NCBI GenBank assembly: GCA_023229685.1
Contig: JALNYT010000009.1
Coordinates: 62,001-126,000 of the forward strand
Origin: Sulfuritalea sp.
GTDB taxonomy: Bacteria; Pseudomonadota; Gammaproteobacteria; Burkholderiales; Rhodocyclaceae
Length of the DNA: 64,000 nucleotides
Direction of reading: 5' to 3'
The translations under genes and the position numbers were made by a program. Below the pieces are notes generated by a model, which saw nothing but the letters and a program-made list of their open reading frames with translations, made no database searches and had not been told where the DNA came from. Below, in pieces: positions 56,962-64,000 of the stretch. The first letter of the stretch is position 1. Every line of letters begins with the position of its first letter.

Positions 56962-58152
56962 ATGCCTAATCGGAGATGCATATCTTCATTCCTGTTCGTA
57001 TTCCTGACTTTGGTTCTGCCGTGTGGTGCGACCAATTTTCTTTCTGATAGTGCGAACTACCAGCCGAACAGTTCCGACAACTTACAAATCGTAGAGTCGA
57101 TGGTTCTCGTCGGCGAAGAGCCGGCGAATCTGTCGTTTATACCGACGCGATCCGGCTCCATAGTTGTTCGCAGCACCTATCGCGACGGCTTGCCGCAGAC
57201 GATTCTCTATGAGCTTGGCCGTGACTACGTAGTGGATGCGGCCGGTCGAATTAAGCGCACCCCGCAGTCGCGTATTCCGGATTTCCGCACCAATATCCTT
57301 TTCGGGAAGCTGGCCTTTAATGACAGCGAAGTTCCAGCCTCGGGTAACGGACCATTCTTCATTTACGTCGACTATTCGCACGGTGAGAAATGGATGCCCG
57401 TTCCACCATCGCCTGAACTGGGCGCAACATTGTTGCCCAACACGCAAAAGAAACTCGGCGACGGTAAGACCATCCGCATGGTGGCCTACGGTGACAGCAT
57501 TACCGCCGGGGCGGAAGCATCCGACTCGGGGCTGATTTTCTGGGACCGATGGGCAACTTCGCTGCGAAAGAAGTATCCGCGCGCCATCATTGAAACGGTC
57601 AATAGCGGGATGCGCGGCACGGCGATGGAGGGGGGCGTACAGGAGCTGTCGGCGAAGGTAATTGCGCATAGGCCGGATCTTGTTTTGATCGGCTTCGGCA
57701 TGAATGATTTCAGCTTGGGAGAGAAGCTCTCGCTTGCTGACAAGTTGCGCGCGAAGCTTGATTGGCTACGCTTCAGAATCGGCTTGGGCAAGGACGGCGC
57801 AAGACAAGGCGCTCTGCCAAGAGTGTTTTCTGACAGATTGCGGATGGTGATTGACCGCGTACGGGCCGAAACCGATGCGGAGATCGTTTTGTTTTCCACT
57901 TTTCCACCGAACCCGAAATGGCATTTCAGGAAGGACAATCTGGCCGGGATTTACGATATGGCCGCCTTTGCAGCCGCAACGGAACAGGTGGCACGGGAAA
58001 AGCATTGCGCCTTTGCAGATGTGTATCACAATTGGCTACAGTTCGCCGGAAAGAGAAAGCCGGAAGACCTCTTGGCCAACAACGTCAATCATCCCAACGA
58101 TTTCGGGCATTGGATCTATTTTCAAGCGTTTGAAGCCTTGCATTTACAGTAG
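56962..58152 (+). CDS. Secreted SGNH/GDSL hydrolase
   Basis: This protein of about 396 residues has a signal peptide (ISSFLFVFLTLVLPCGATN) and, after a beta-rich domain (about 25-165), an SGNH hydrolase fold: GDSITAG (block I, about residue 178), a GMNDFSLG block III and HPNDFGHW (block V, catalytic Asp-His). Such enzymes act as esterases or deacylases on envelope or polysaccharide substrates. Start is uncertain: ATG 56962 or an upstream TTG at 56941; neither has a clear ribosome binding site. Codon composition is less GC-rich than neighbours, suggesting transfer. Confidence 0.82.
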   Translation: MPNRRCISSFLFVFLTLVLPCGATNFLSDSANYQPNSSDNLQIVESMVLVGEEPANLSFIPTRSGSIVVRSTYRDGLPQTILYELGRDYVVDAAGRIKRTPQSRIPDFRTNILFGKLAFNDSEVPASGNGPFFIYVDYSHGEKWMPVPPSPELGATLLPNTQKKLGDGKTIRMVAYGDSITAGAEASDSGLIFWDRWATSLRKKYPRAIIETVNSGMRGTAMEGGVQELSAKVIAHRPDLVLIGFGMNDFSLGEKLSLADKLRAKLDWLRFRIGLGKDGARQGALPRVFSDRLRMVIDRVRAETDAEIVLFSTFPPNPKWHFRKDNLAGIYDMAAFAAATEQVAREKHCAFADVYHNWLQFAGKRKPEDLLANNVNHPNDFGHWIYFQAFEALHLQ

Positions 58153-58237
58153 CAACATTGATGGTCGCTACAGCTCAGGGCCTGTGCTTTAACGGCGGAT
58201 TGAGGCCGATGATGAGGCCTACCGGGAGGAATACGTA

Positions 58238-59653
58238 ATGCGGATCGGGTTTTTTGGAGCAGCAGGAGAGGTGACTGGCTCATGCACGCTAATCGAAACA
58301 GGAGAGTGCCGTTTTCTGGTCGATTGCGGCATGTTTCAGGGAGGGCGTGAGGCGCGTTCAAAAAACATGAATGCCTTGAAGTTCGGTTTTGACATTCGCT
58401 CCATCGATTTTGTTTTGCTGACGCACGCGCATATAGACCATTCCGGCCTTTTGCCGCTCCTGTCGGTTCTGGGCTATCGCGGTCCGGTGTATGCCACACC
58501 GGCGACGATCGATTTGCTCCACGTGCTATTGCCCGACAGTGCGCACATTCAGGAGAAGGAATCAGAATGGCAGTTGCGCCATCAGCGGCGGCGCGGCGAG
58601 AGCAGCAAACCCGGCCTGCAGCCGCCGCTCTACACGGTGGCCCAGGCCGAGGCATCGCTCAAGCTGCTCCGTCCGGCGCCCTATCGGGAGTTGATTCACC
58701 CGGCTGAAACCGTAGCGGTCAACTTCCATGACGCCGGCCACATCCTCGGTTCCTCCTGGCTGGAGGTGACGGTCACTGCTGAGGGCCGGCCGCGCAAAAT
58801 GGTTTTTTCAGGCGACCTCGGCATGTGTGACCGGCCGGTACTGCATGACCCCGAAAAGGTTGTTCCCGAAACCGATGTGTTGTTTATCGAATCGACCTAC
58901 GGCGACCGCCTGCACCGCCCCCTGGCCGAGACCGAGGACGAAATCGTCGCGACCTTCGAGCGCACGCGCCACACCCACGGCAACCTGATCATGCCCGCCT
59001 TCGCCGTCGGCCGTACCCAGGAGATCATCTATATCCTGGCTGATCTAGTGCGCCGCGAGCGTCTTGCGCCGCTCAAAATCTACGTCGATTCGCCGATGGC
59101 CACGGCGGCCACGCACATCACCTGGGAGCATCCCGACCTGATGGACAGCCACACCCGCGAGCTGATCGCCTGGATGAAGCAGCATCCGGCGAAAATGAAG
59201 GTGGAATTCGTCGCGGATGTCGAGGGCTCGCGTGCGCTGAACGAGGTTCGCAGCGGCGCCGTCATCATCTCGGCCAGCGGCATGTGCGAGGCCGGCCGCA
59301 TCAAGTACCACCTGCGCGAGAACCTACCCCGGAGTGAATGCAGCATCCTCATCACCGGTTTCCAGGCGGAGGGGACGCTCGGCCGCCGGCTCGTCGACGG
59401 CGCAAGGCTGGTTAACATCTTCGGCAAGCCGGTTCAGGTCAGGGCCGCGGTCCATACCGTGGGCGGCCTGTCGGCGCATGCGGATCAGGCGGGACTGCTC
59501 AACTGGCTGCGCGGCTTCCGAACGCCACCAAAGCACACTTACATCGTGCATGGCGAGCCTGCAGCCTCGGCATCTTTCGCCCAGGCGATCGAGGAGAAGC
59601 TGGGCTGGCCCACGCCGCACCTGCCCCACTTGGGTGAGAGAATCACCTTGTAG
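58238..59653 (+). CDS. Beta-CASP metallo-beta-lactamase RNase
   Basis: This 471-residue protein has an MBL domain with the LTHAHIDHSG metal motif (about residue 67) and FHDAGHILGS, SGDLGM metals. A beta-CASP cap with APAFAVGRTQEII-like MPAFAVGRTQEIIYIL follows, plus the C-terminal ISASGMCEAGRIKYHL and VGGLSAHADQ. These are CPSF73/Ysh1-like ribonucleases found in archaea and many bacteria. The ATG has GGAGGAA upstream. An RNA-processing role complements the RtcB module, but the gene is outside the palindrome-controlled island. Confidence 0.92.
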   Translation: MRIGFFGAAGEVTGSCTLIETGECRFLVDCGMFQGGREARSKNMNALKFGFDIRSIDFVLLTHAHIDHSGLLPLLSVLGYRGPVYATPATIDLLHVLLPDSAHIQEKESEWQLRHQRRRGESSKPGLQPPLYTVAQAEASLKLLRPAPYRELIHPAETVAVNFHDAGHILGSSWLEVTVTAEGRPRKMVFSGDLGMCDRPVLHDPEKVVPETDVLFIESTYGDRLHRPLAETEDEIVATFERTRHTHGNLIMPAFAVGRTQEIIYILADLVRRERLAPLKIYVDSPMATAATHITWEHPDLMDSHTRELIAWMKQHPAKMKVEFVADVEGSRALNEVRSGAVIISASGMCEAGRIKYHLRENLPRSECSILITGFQAEGTLGRRLVDGARLVNIFGKPVQVRAAVHTVGGLSAHADQAGLLNWLRGFRTPPKHTYIVHGEPAASASFAQAIEEKLGWPTPHLPHLGERITL

Positions 59654-59726
59654 GAAAAAGGTATTTCGCGAGTCGCTTTGAAGCGCGTGTCTCTTAATGG
59701 CCGACCGTACCAAGCGCCGACGCCCC

Positions 59727-62411
59727 TCACATATCGGCCGGCAGCCAAAGAATGACCGTGGTGCCGGCCTTCGGCTTTGAGCGTACTTCCATGCTGCCGC
59801 CGAGCATTTTGAGAATCTCCTTGACGATGGCGAGACCCAATCCGGTTCCCGGCGTCTTGCCCGAGGTATCGGCGCGCCAGAATCGTTCGCCGAGATGCGT
59901 CAGCTGTTCCGCCGTCATGCCGACCCCCTGGTCGCTCACCGAGATACCCACCTTGCCCGGCGCCTCGGCGATCGCGATCCGGACTTCTCCGCCATCGGGA
60001 GAATATTTGATGGCGTTGCCGATCACGTTGGTCAGCGCCTGACGCAGTTTCGCCAAGTCGGCCATGACGCCCTGCGGCCGCGGCGGCACATCCACCACCA
60101 GTTGCCAGCGGTCATCACCGGGGGCCACGCCGGCCACCGTGGAGTGCACCAGATCGGCGAGGTCCACGCGCTCGATCTTGAGGTCCCTGCCGCGGCGCGC
60201 TTCGATCCGCGACAGGTCGAGCAGCTCATTGATGATGTCGACCAGCCATAAGGTCTGGCGATGTATGGTTTCCAGCAGGTCCTTCCGCGTCGCCTCGTCG
60301 ACCTCCATTTTCAGCAGGATCTCGCTGAAGCCGAGGATGCTGGTCATCGGCGTGCGCAGTTCATGTGCGGCATGGGACAGGAATTCGTTCTTCATGCGAT
60401 CGACTTCTACCTGCAGCGTGACCTCGTGCAGGTAGAGAATGCGCGCCAGGCTGGCCGCCTCGCTGCGAATGCCGACCGCGCTGAGAACCGTGAAGCGCGG
60501 CGACTTCAGGGTCAGGGTGCGGGGTGCCAGCGGCGCCCCGGGAAGGCCGAAGCAGGCCGCGACGCCAGCAAAGCTGTCCGCCGCTTCGCAGCGGCTGCGC
60601 AGCTCCGCGTCAAGAACATCCTCGCCCTTGCCAACGACGTCGTCGTAGCGGATGCCGGTCATCGTATCGAATGCCGGGTTGACGAACCTGACCTTGCCGT
60701 CCGGCGCAAAGGCGACGAATCCGTCCGGGCTCAGGCGGAACAATGCGTCGAGCTGGGCGTTGCGATCCGCGAGTGCGTCGCCCCTGGCCTGCAGTTCTAC
60801 CGTCTGCTCGCGAACCTTGCGCTGAACGGCTGCTGTGGTCCCTGTGGTGACGAGGAGCAGCATCTGCAGCAGCGAGGCCAGCGCCAGGCCGCCGGCGCCT
60901 ACGATCATCGTCAGCCAATGGTTCTGTTGGCGCAGGAATTCCTCGGTCGGCGCGACCCTAAGCGTCCAGCTCCGGTCGGCCACGGGGATCTGCGTTTCCC
61001 ACGCGTAGTCGCTGTCGCTCGATATCCTGGCGCTGCTGGAGCGATAAAGCAGCGACCGGTCTGGGGCCGGGAAGGCATCTTCGACCTCGAACACGATGCC
61101 GGGCACGGTGGATTTCCGCGTGGCGATCTCGATCATTTCATCGACCTTGATGACGCCGCCGGCAAAGCCGGCGAGCCGCCTGCTGCTCGTCGCCTGGTCC
61201 GGCGTCGTTGCCGCGATGTAAGCGGGATGGATTAGCAGCACACCGACGCGTTGGCGGTCTTCCTGCACCAGCCGGACCGGTGCGGTCACCACCGGGAGCC
61301 CCCAGCGCTTCGCGCGCTGAATCGCATCGTGCCTGAGCTGCTCCGAGTTGATGTCGAATCCGATGGCTCGACGATTTCCTTCCAGCGGGCTGATGAAGCC
61401 GACGGCAACATACTCTGGCCTGTCGGCGGCGCGAACCAGCTGGTTCCGGCTATTTCTTTCCTTGATCTCAAAGCCGGCAACGCCGGTCTTCTGCGCCATG
61501 CTGCGTTCGAAAGCCTGGCGCTGGGCGTGCAGAACGAAGGGGTTGCTGGCCAGGGCGAAGATGTCCGGATTGTCTTTCAGCGTGATGCGCGTGAAGTACT
61601 CGAACTGGCGATAGCTCATGTCGGGCGTCACCTCGATCAGCCGGCGCAAGGCGGAAAGCGCTTCCTGGTGGGCGATGACACGCTGCTCGAGCCGCTGCGC
61701 CAGTGCTTCTCCATGTTTCTGAATCGCGGCTTTCTGCTCGGAGTGATCCCACCGCGAGGTAGCGACATATGTCACGGCCACCAGTTCGAGCGCGATCACC
61801 ATCGGCAACACGAGCGTGGTCTGCCGGTCGTGCCACAACGGCTGCGAGCGGTACAGGAAGGTCAGCGTCAGCGGCAGGATGACCAGAACGCCCAGCGTAT
61901 CGCCGGACCACCAGCTCCACCACGAGTAGAGATAGTCGGGGGTCTTGACGATCTGCGCCGCATACAGCGCCGAGACTCCGACGCTCGCCGCAATCACGCT
62001 GGCGACGGGGCCGGCAAGCATCAGAGAGCGAACGATGTCGCGCTCGGTCTCCATCGATTGCCAGCCCTTGCCGACATGTCGCAGCAGCAGCCATCTCGCA
62101 GCGAGCGCCTGCAGCGTCGCCCCGGCGCCGATTCCGGCGGCGACCAGGGTGGTGCGCCAGTCGAGTTCGCCATACAGCCCGGTGACGCCGAGGTTGAGGG
62201 CGAAGGAAGCCAGCCAGATGCCTGGCCAGGCACGCCCGTCCGACCACAGGAGGATCGCCACGGCAAACCCGGCGGCCGGAAACACCGGACTGACATAGCC
62301 GGGCGCAATCGCGAAATTCAGGCCCAGTGCGCCCAGCAGCAGATAGCCCGCTACCGTCAGGGCGAGGACGGAGGCTAGGCTCCATTGACTCGAATCTTCC
62401 GTGTCCTGCAT
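59727..62411 (-). CDS. MASE1-CHASE-PAS sensor histidine kinase
   Basis: This 894-residue membrane protein has a MASE1 domain of about eight helices (residues 15-225), a periplasmic CHASE domain (about 245-465; RQFEYFTRITLKDNPDIFALASNPFV, AIGFDINSEQLRHDAIQRA), one more TM, a PAS domain (about 550-640), HisKA (FLSHAAHELRTPMTSILGFSEILLK, phospho-His about 670) and HATPase (NVIGNAIKYSPDGG, DQGVGM, GTGLGLAIV). The lone receiver gene ends 5 bp upstream, so the two are a likely phosphorelay pair. Ligand unknown. Confidence 0.92.
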   Translation of the reverse strand: MQDTEDSSQWSLASVLALTVAGYLLLGALGLNFAIAPGYVSPVFPAAGFAVAILLWSDGRAWPGIWLASFALNLGVTGLYGELDWRTTLVAAGIGAGATLQALAARWLLLRHVGKGWQSMETERDIVRSLMLAGPVASVIAASVGVSALYAAQIVKTPDYLYSWWSWWSGDTLGVLVILPLTLTFLYRSQPLWHDRQTTLVLPMVIALELVAVTYVATSRWDHSEQKAAIQKHGEALAQRLEQRVIAHQEALSALRRLIEVTPDMSYRQFEYFTRITLKDNPDIFALASNPFVLHAQRQAFERSMAQKTGVAGFEIKERNSRNQLVRAADRPEYVAVGFISPLEGNRRAIGFDINSEQLRHDAIQRAKRWGLPVVTAPVRLVQEDRQRVGVLLIHPAYIAATTPDQATSSRRLAGFAGGVIKVDEMIEIATRKSTVPGIVFEVEDAFPAPDRSLLYRSSSARISSDSDYAWETQIPVADRSWTLRVAPTEEFLRQQNHWLTMIVGAGGLALASLLQMLLLVTTGTTAAVQRKVREQTVELQARGDALADRNAQLDALFRLSPDGFVAFAPDGKVRFVNPAFDTMTGIRYDDVVGKGEDVLDAELRSRCEAADSFAGVAACFGLPGAPLAPRTLTLKSPRFTVLSAVGIRSEAASLARILYLHEVTLQVEVDRMKNEFLSHAAHELRTPMTSILGFSEILLKMEVDEATRKDLLETIHRQTLWLVDIINELLDLSRIEARRGRDLKIERVDLADLVHSTVAGVAPGDDRWQLVVDVPPRPQGVMADLAKLRQALTNVIGNAIKYSPDGGEVRIAIAEAPGKVGISVSDQGVGMTAEQLTHLGERFWRADTSGKTPGTGLGLAIVKEILKMLGGSMEVRSKPKAGTTVILWLPADM

Positions 62412-62416
62412 GGCGT

Positions 62417-62812
62417 TCAGGCGAGGCGCCTCTTGATGATTTGCAGCAGTTCGAGCGGTCCGTAGGGCTTGACGAAGTAGTCGTCCGCACCGACCTCCCT
62501 GCCGCGCTGCTTGTCGGACTCCTGGCCGCGAGCAGACACCAGTGCGACATAGGTCTTCCCGAGTTCAGGATCGCTGCGGATCTTTACGCAGAGCTGGTAG
62601 CCATCCATCTCGCCCGGCATCATGACGTCGAGGATCACCCCGCGGGGCTGTTCGCGGCGAAGAATCTCCCAGGCGGAAGCCGCATCCTCCGCTTCAAACA
62701 AGTCGTAGTGGTTGCCTAACGTGAGCCGTAACAGCTTCCGGATATCCGGCTGGTCATCGACGATCAGCAGCTTGTCCCTGTCCAAGCGGAATCCTTTCGT
62801 TTTCAACGACAT
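62417..62812 (-). CDS. Single-domain response regulator (receiver only)
   Basis: This 131-residue protein is a CheY-like receiver (VDDQPDIRKLLRLTL, phospho-acceptor Asp in GVILDVMMPGEMDG, SARGQES, Lys in YFVKPYGPLEL). It has no output domain. It precedes the MASE1-CHASE kinase by 5 bp on the same strand. ATG 62812 is chosen as the likely start; an in-frame ATG farther upstream lacks support. It is divergent from the receiver gene at 62958. Confidence 0.9.
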   Translation of the reverse strand: MSLKTKGFRLDRDKLLIVDDQPDIRKLLRLTLGNHYDLFEAEDAASAWEILRREQPRGVILDVMMPGEMDGYQLCVKIRSDPELGKTYVALVSARGQESDKQRGREVGADDYFVKPYGPLELLQIIKRRLA

Positions 62813-62957
62813 TGCGCCATTGTATGATAGCAAGATAAGGTCCGCTTCCGGCAAGACCAGTGGACCGCTGTATCTGCGCTTCAGATATCATGCCACACAG
62901 ATGTCACGTGCAATGGCATCTGCTGCCGTGGCGCCTCATCGAATTCAGAAGGTTCTT

Positions 62958-63824
62958 ATGCCCGCCAACTTTCCTCCTGTCCCGCCTTCGCCTTCGCCAG
63001 CGCCTATGCTCGATGACAGTGCGGTTCTGGCGCTGACCAGCGACGGAGAGCGTGAGCTTCGCGAACCCGGAACGACGCTTCCATCAGCCCATCTGGAGGC
63101 GCTGGTGCGCATCGACGGGCTCGCGACCGTCGCACAGTTGCTGGCGCAAGCACGCGGCGTAGACCCGGACGGGCTGAGAGCAACACTGACTGAACTGATT
63201 GACAAGAACTTCGTCTGCGTCGTTGGCGATTCGGCCGACAAGGCCGTCGACGCCGGCGATTTCTTTACCTTGGAGATTGAGCACACCGACGTTTCTGACC
63301 CGGGCGAACAGGCTCATGCCGAAGCAGAATCCAACACGGACTTTCTTCGGCGAAATGGCTACTACGTCAACATGGCCCGTCGTTCAGCCGTCAGGCAAGA
63401 ACTTCCTGCTGGGCGCAAACTGACGATACTCGTGATCGACGACGACCCGGATATCTGCAAACTGCTGCAGATATACCTCAAGCTCGAAGGTTTGGACAGC
63501 CGCACGGCCGCCAACCGCGCCGAGATTCTCGCCGAGTTTCGTCGCCCTACATTACCGGATCTGGTGTTGCTCGATGTCCATCTGACGGATGCCAATGGCT
63601 TCGACATCCTTGCCAAGATGCGCCAGCACCCGGTGCTGAAGACACTGCCGGTCATCATGCTGACGGCCGAAGCGACCCGCGAGGCTGTGCTCAGGGGGAT
63701 ACTCGGCGGCGCGGATGGATACATCACCAAGCCCTTTCAGATCCATCCTCTGGTCAAGGCCGTCAAGGCGGTGCTCGGCCTGAAGTACGATGCGACTGAT
63801 CAGGATTGGGATTTTTCGCTCTGA
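62958..63824 (+). CDS. Response regulator with N-terminal winged-helix-like domain
   Basis: This 288-residue protein has a Pro-rich start, then a helical segment (about 20-90; SAHLEALVRIDGLATVAQLLAQARGVDPDGLRATLTELIDKNFV) that looks like a winged helix or FHA-like dimer module. An acidic linker and a C-terminal receiver follow (about 165-280: VIDDDPDICKLLQIYL, Asp in LVLLDVHLTDANG, MLTAEATRE, ITKPFQIHPL). The receiver at the C-terminus after a DNA-binding-like region is the reverse of the usual order. ATG 62958 has AGAAGG upstream. Close to the MASE1-CHASE kinase, a possible second partner. Confidence 0.85.
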   Translation: MPANFPPVPPSPSPAPMLDDSAVLALTSDGERELREPGTTLPSAHLEALVRIDGLATVAQLLAQARGVDPDGLRATLTELIDKNFVCVVGDSADKAVDAGDFFTLEIEHTDVSDPGEQAHAEAESNTDFLRRNGYYVNMARRSAVRQELPAGRKLTILVIDDDPDICKLLQIYLKLEGLDSRTAANRAEILAEFRRPTLPDLVLLDVHLTDANGFDILAKMRQHPVLKTLPVIMLTAEATREAVLRGILGGADGYITKPFQIHPLVKAVKAVLGLKYDATDQDWDFSL

Positions 63825-63949
63825 ACCACTCGCGAGGCATTGTCACTGCTGGCGGAGATCGACGACGTAAACCGCAATACGGCAGCGGCCGCAGCCAATA
63901 GTCGGCGCTGGCGGGACGGCGCTGCGTGCCGCTCGCCGCCCGGCGGCAG

Positions 63950-64000
63950 TTACAGCGCTACCCGCGTCCCCAGTTCTACCACCTGATTTGGCGGCAGGCC
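63950..64000 (-). CDS. 3' end of an unidentified gene (cut by window edge)
   Basis: The last 51 bp on the minus strand read as an open frame ending VVELGTRVAL and a TAA stop codon. Only 16 residues are visible, so the product cannot be named. Composition and the absence of stops in this frame are the only support. Confidence 0.35.
   Translation of the reverse strand, partial: GLPPNQVVELGTRVAL

Noticed and set aside
59660..59665. GGTATTTC after the beta-CASP RNase gene as another palindrome element
   Set aside because: The partner half-site 8 bp away and the second palindrome at 23-bp spacing are absent.
1..64000. CRISPR arrays, prophage, insertion sequences or rRNA genes
   Set aside because: No regular spaced direct repeats, transposase, integrase, phage structural genes or rRNA-like sequence were seen on either strand.

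Overview
This 64 kb window is GC-rich, gene-dense chromosome. It most resembles a respiratory betaproteobacterium of the Rhodocyclales/Sterolibacterium type. That placement is inferred from the sdhCDAB-sdhE / gntR / mdh / CitE-like lyase / acnB block, the gene style and the absence of any phage, transposase, CRISPR array, rRNA or tRNA. I cannot name the species.

Layout. 1-9.3 kb: a TCA-cycle block with sdhE (cut by the window edge), sdhB, sdhA, sdhD and sdhC on the minus strand, a GntR regulator, then mdh, a CoA-ester-lyase-like gene and acnB on the plus strand. Inverted repeats built on GTCTTAT lie in the sdhC promoter and beside the gntR/mdh promoters. 9.3-12.7 kb: a secreted NTF2-like protein, a periplasmic cupredoxin-like protein and a membrane GGDEF/EAL protein. 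12.8-15.4 kb: an ECF sigma / anti-sigma / periplasmic sensor operon resembling metal-responsive CnrHYX-type systems, with two matching promoters, one before a His-rich periplasmic protein.

15.4-43.1 kb is the most interesting part: a low-oxygen, dormancy or stress-survival island. It holds a LuxR/NarL-type two-component pair, a BCAM0308-like protein, a stand-alone AmmeMemoRadiSam radical SAM enzyme, two isoaspartyl methyltransferases, a Mut7-C RNase, a membrane spermidine-synthase-like protein, a hibernation factor fused to a cold-shock domain, a DksA-like protein, an RNA/DNA repair plus NAD-salvage operon (pncA, pncB, polX, archease, rtcB, DUF504), a CFA synthase with a flavoprotein reductase, two Hsp20 proteins and a minimal SufC/SufB-like pair. 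Five copies of a 43-bp element occur only in intergenic DNA of this island. Each copy is two 20-bp palindromes (AATACC-N8-GGTATT) with centres exactly 23 bp apart. They sit upstream of essentially every divergent operon here, including the two-component genes. I propose them as the operator of a DosR-like regulon run by the local response regulator; this is inference from pattern and position.

43.3-48.3 kb: small secreted proteins, an OmpR/EnvZ-type pair translationally coupled to a truncated haemoglobin, an AI-2E family permease with a cyclic-nucleotide-binding-domain protein, and a REP-like repeat pair. 48.3-52.8 kb: thpR, ispF, thioredoxin and ispD, where ispF and ispD are separated by a polysaccharide pyruvyl transferase-like gene and a diaminopimelate-dehydrogenase-like gene that look inserted. 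52.8-56.6 kb: an MgtC/DUF4010 membrane protein, a Memo-AMMECR1 fusion and the second AmmeMemoRadiSam radical SAM enzyme. 56.6-58.2 kb: an AT-richer segment with a secreted SGNH hydrolase, probably acquired. 58.2-64 kb: a beta-CASP RNase, a MASE1-CHASE-PAS hybrid-style sensor kinase, a lone receiver, a receiver with a novel N-terminal domain, and the tail of a further gene.
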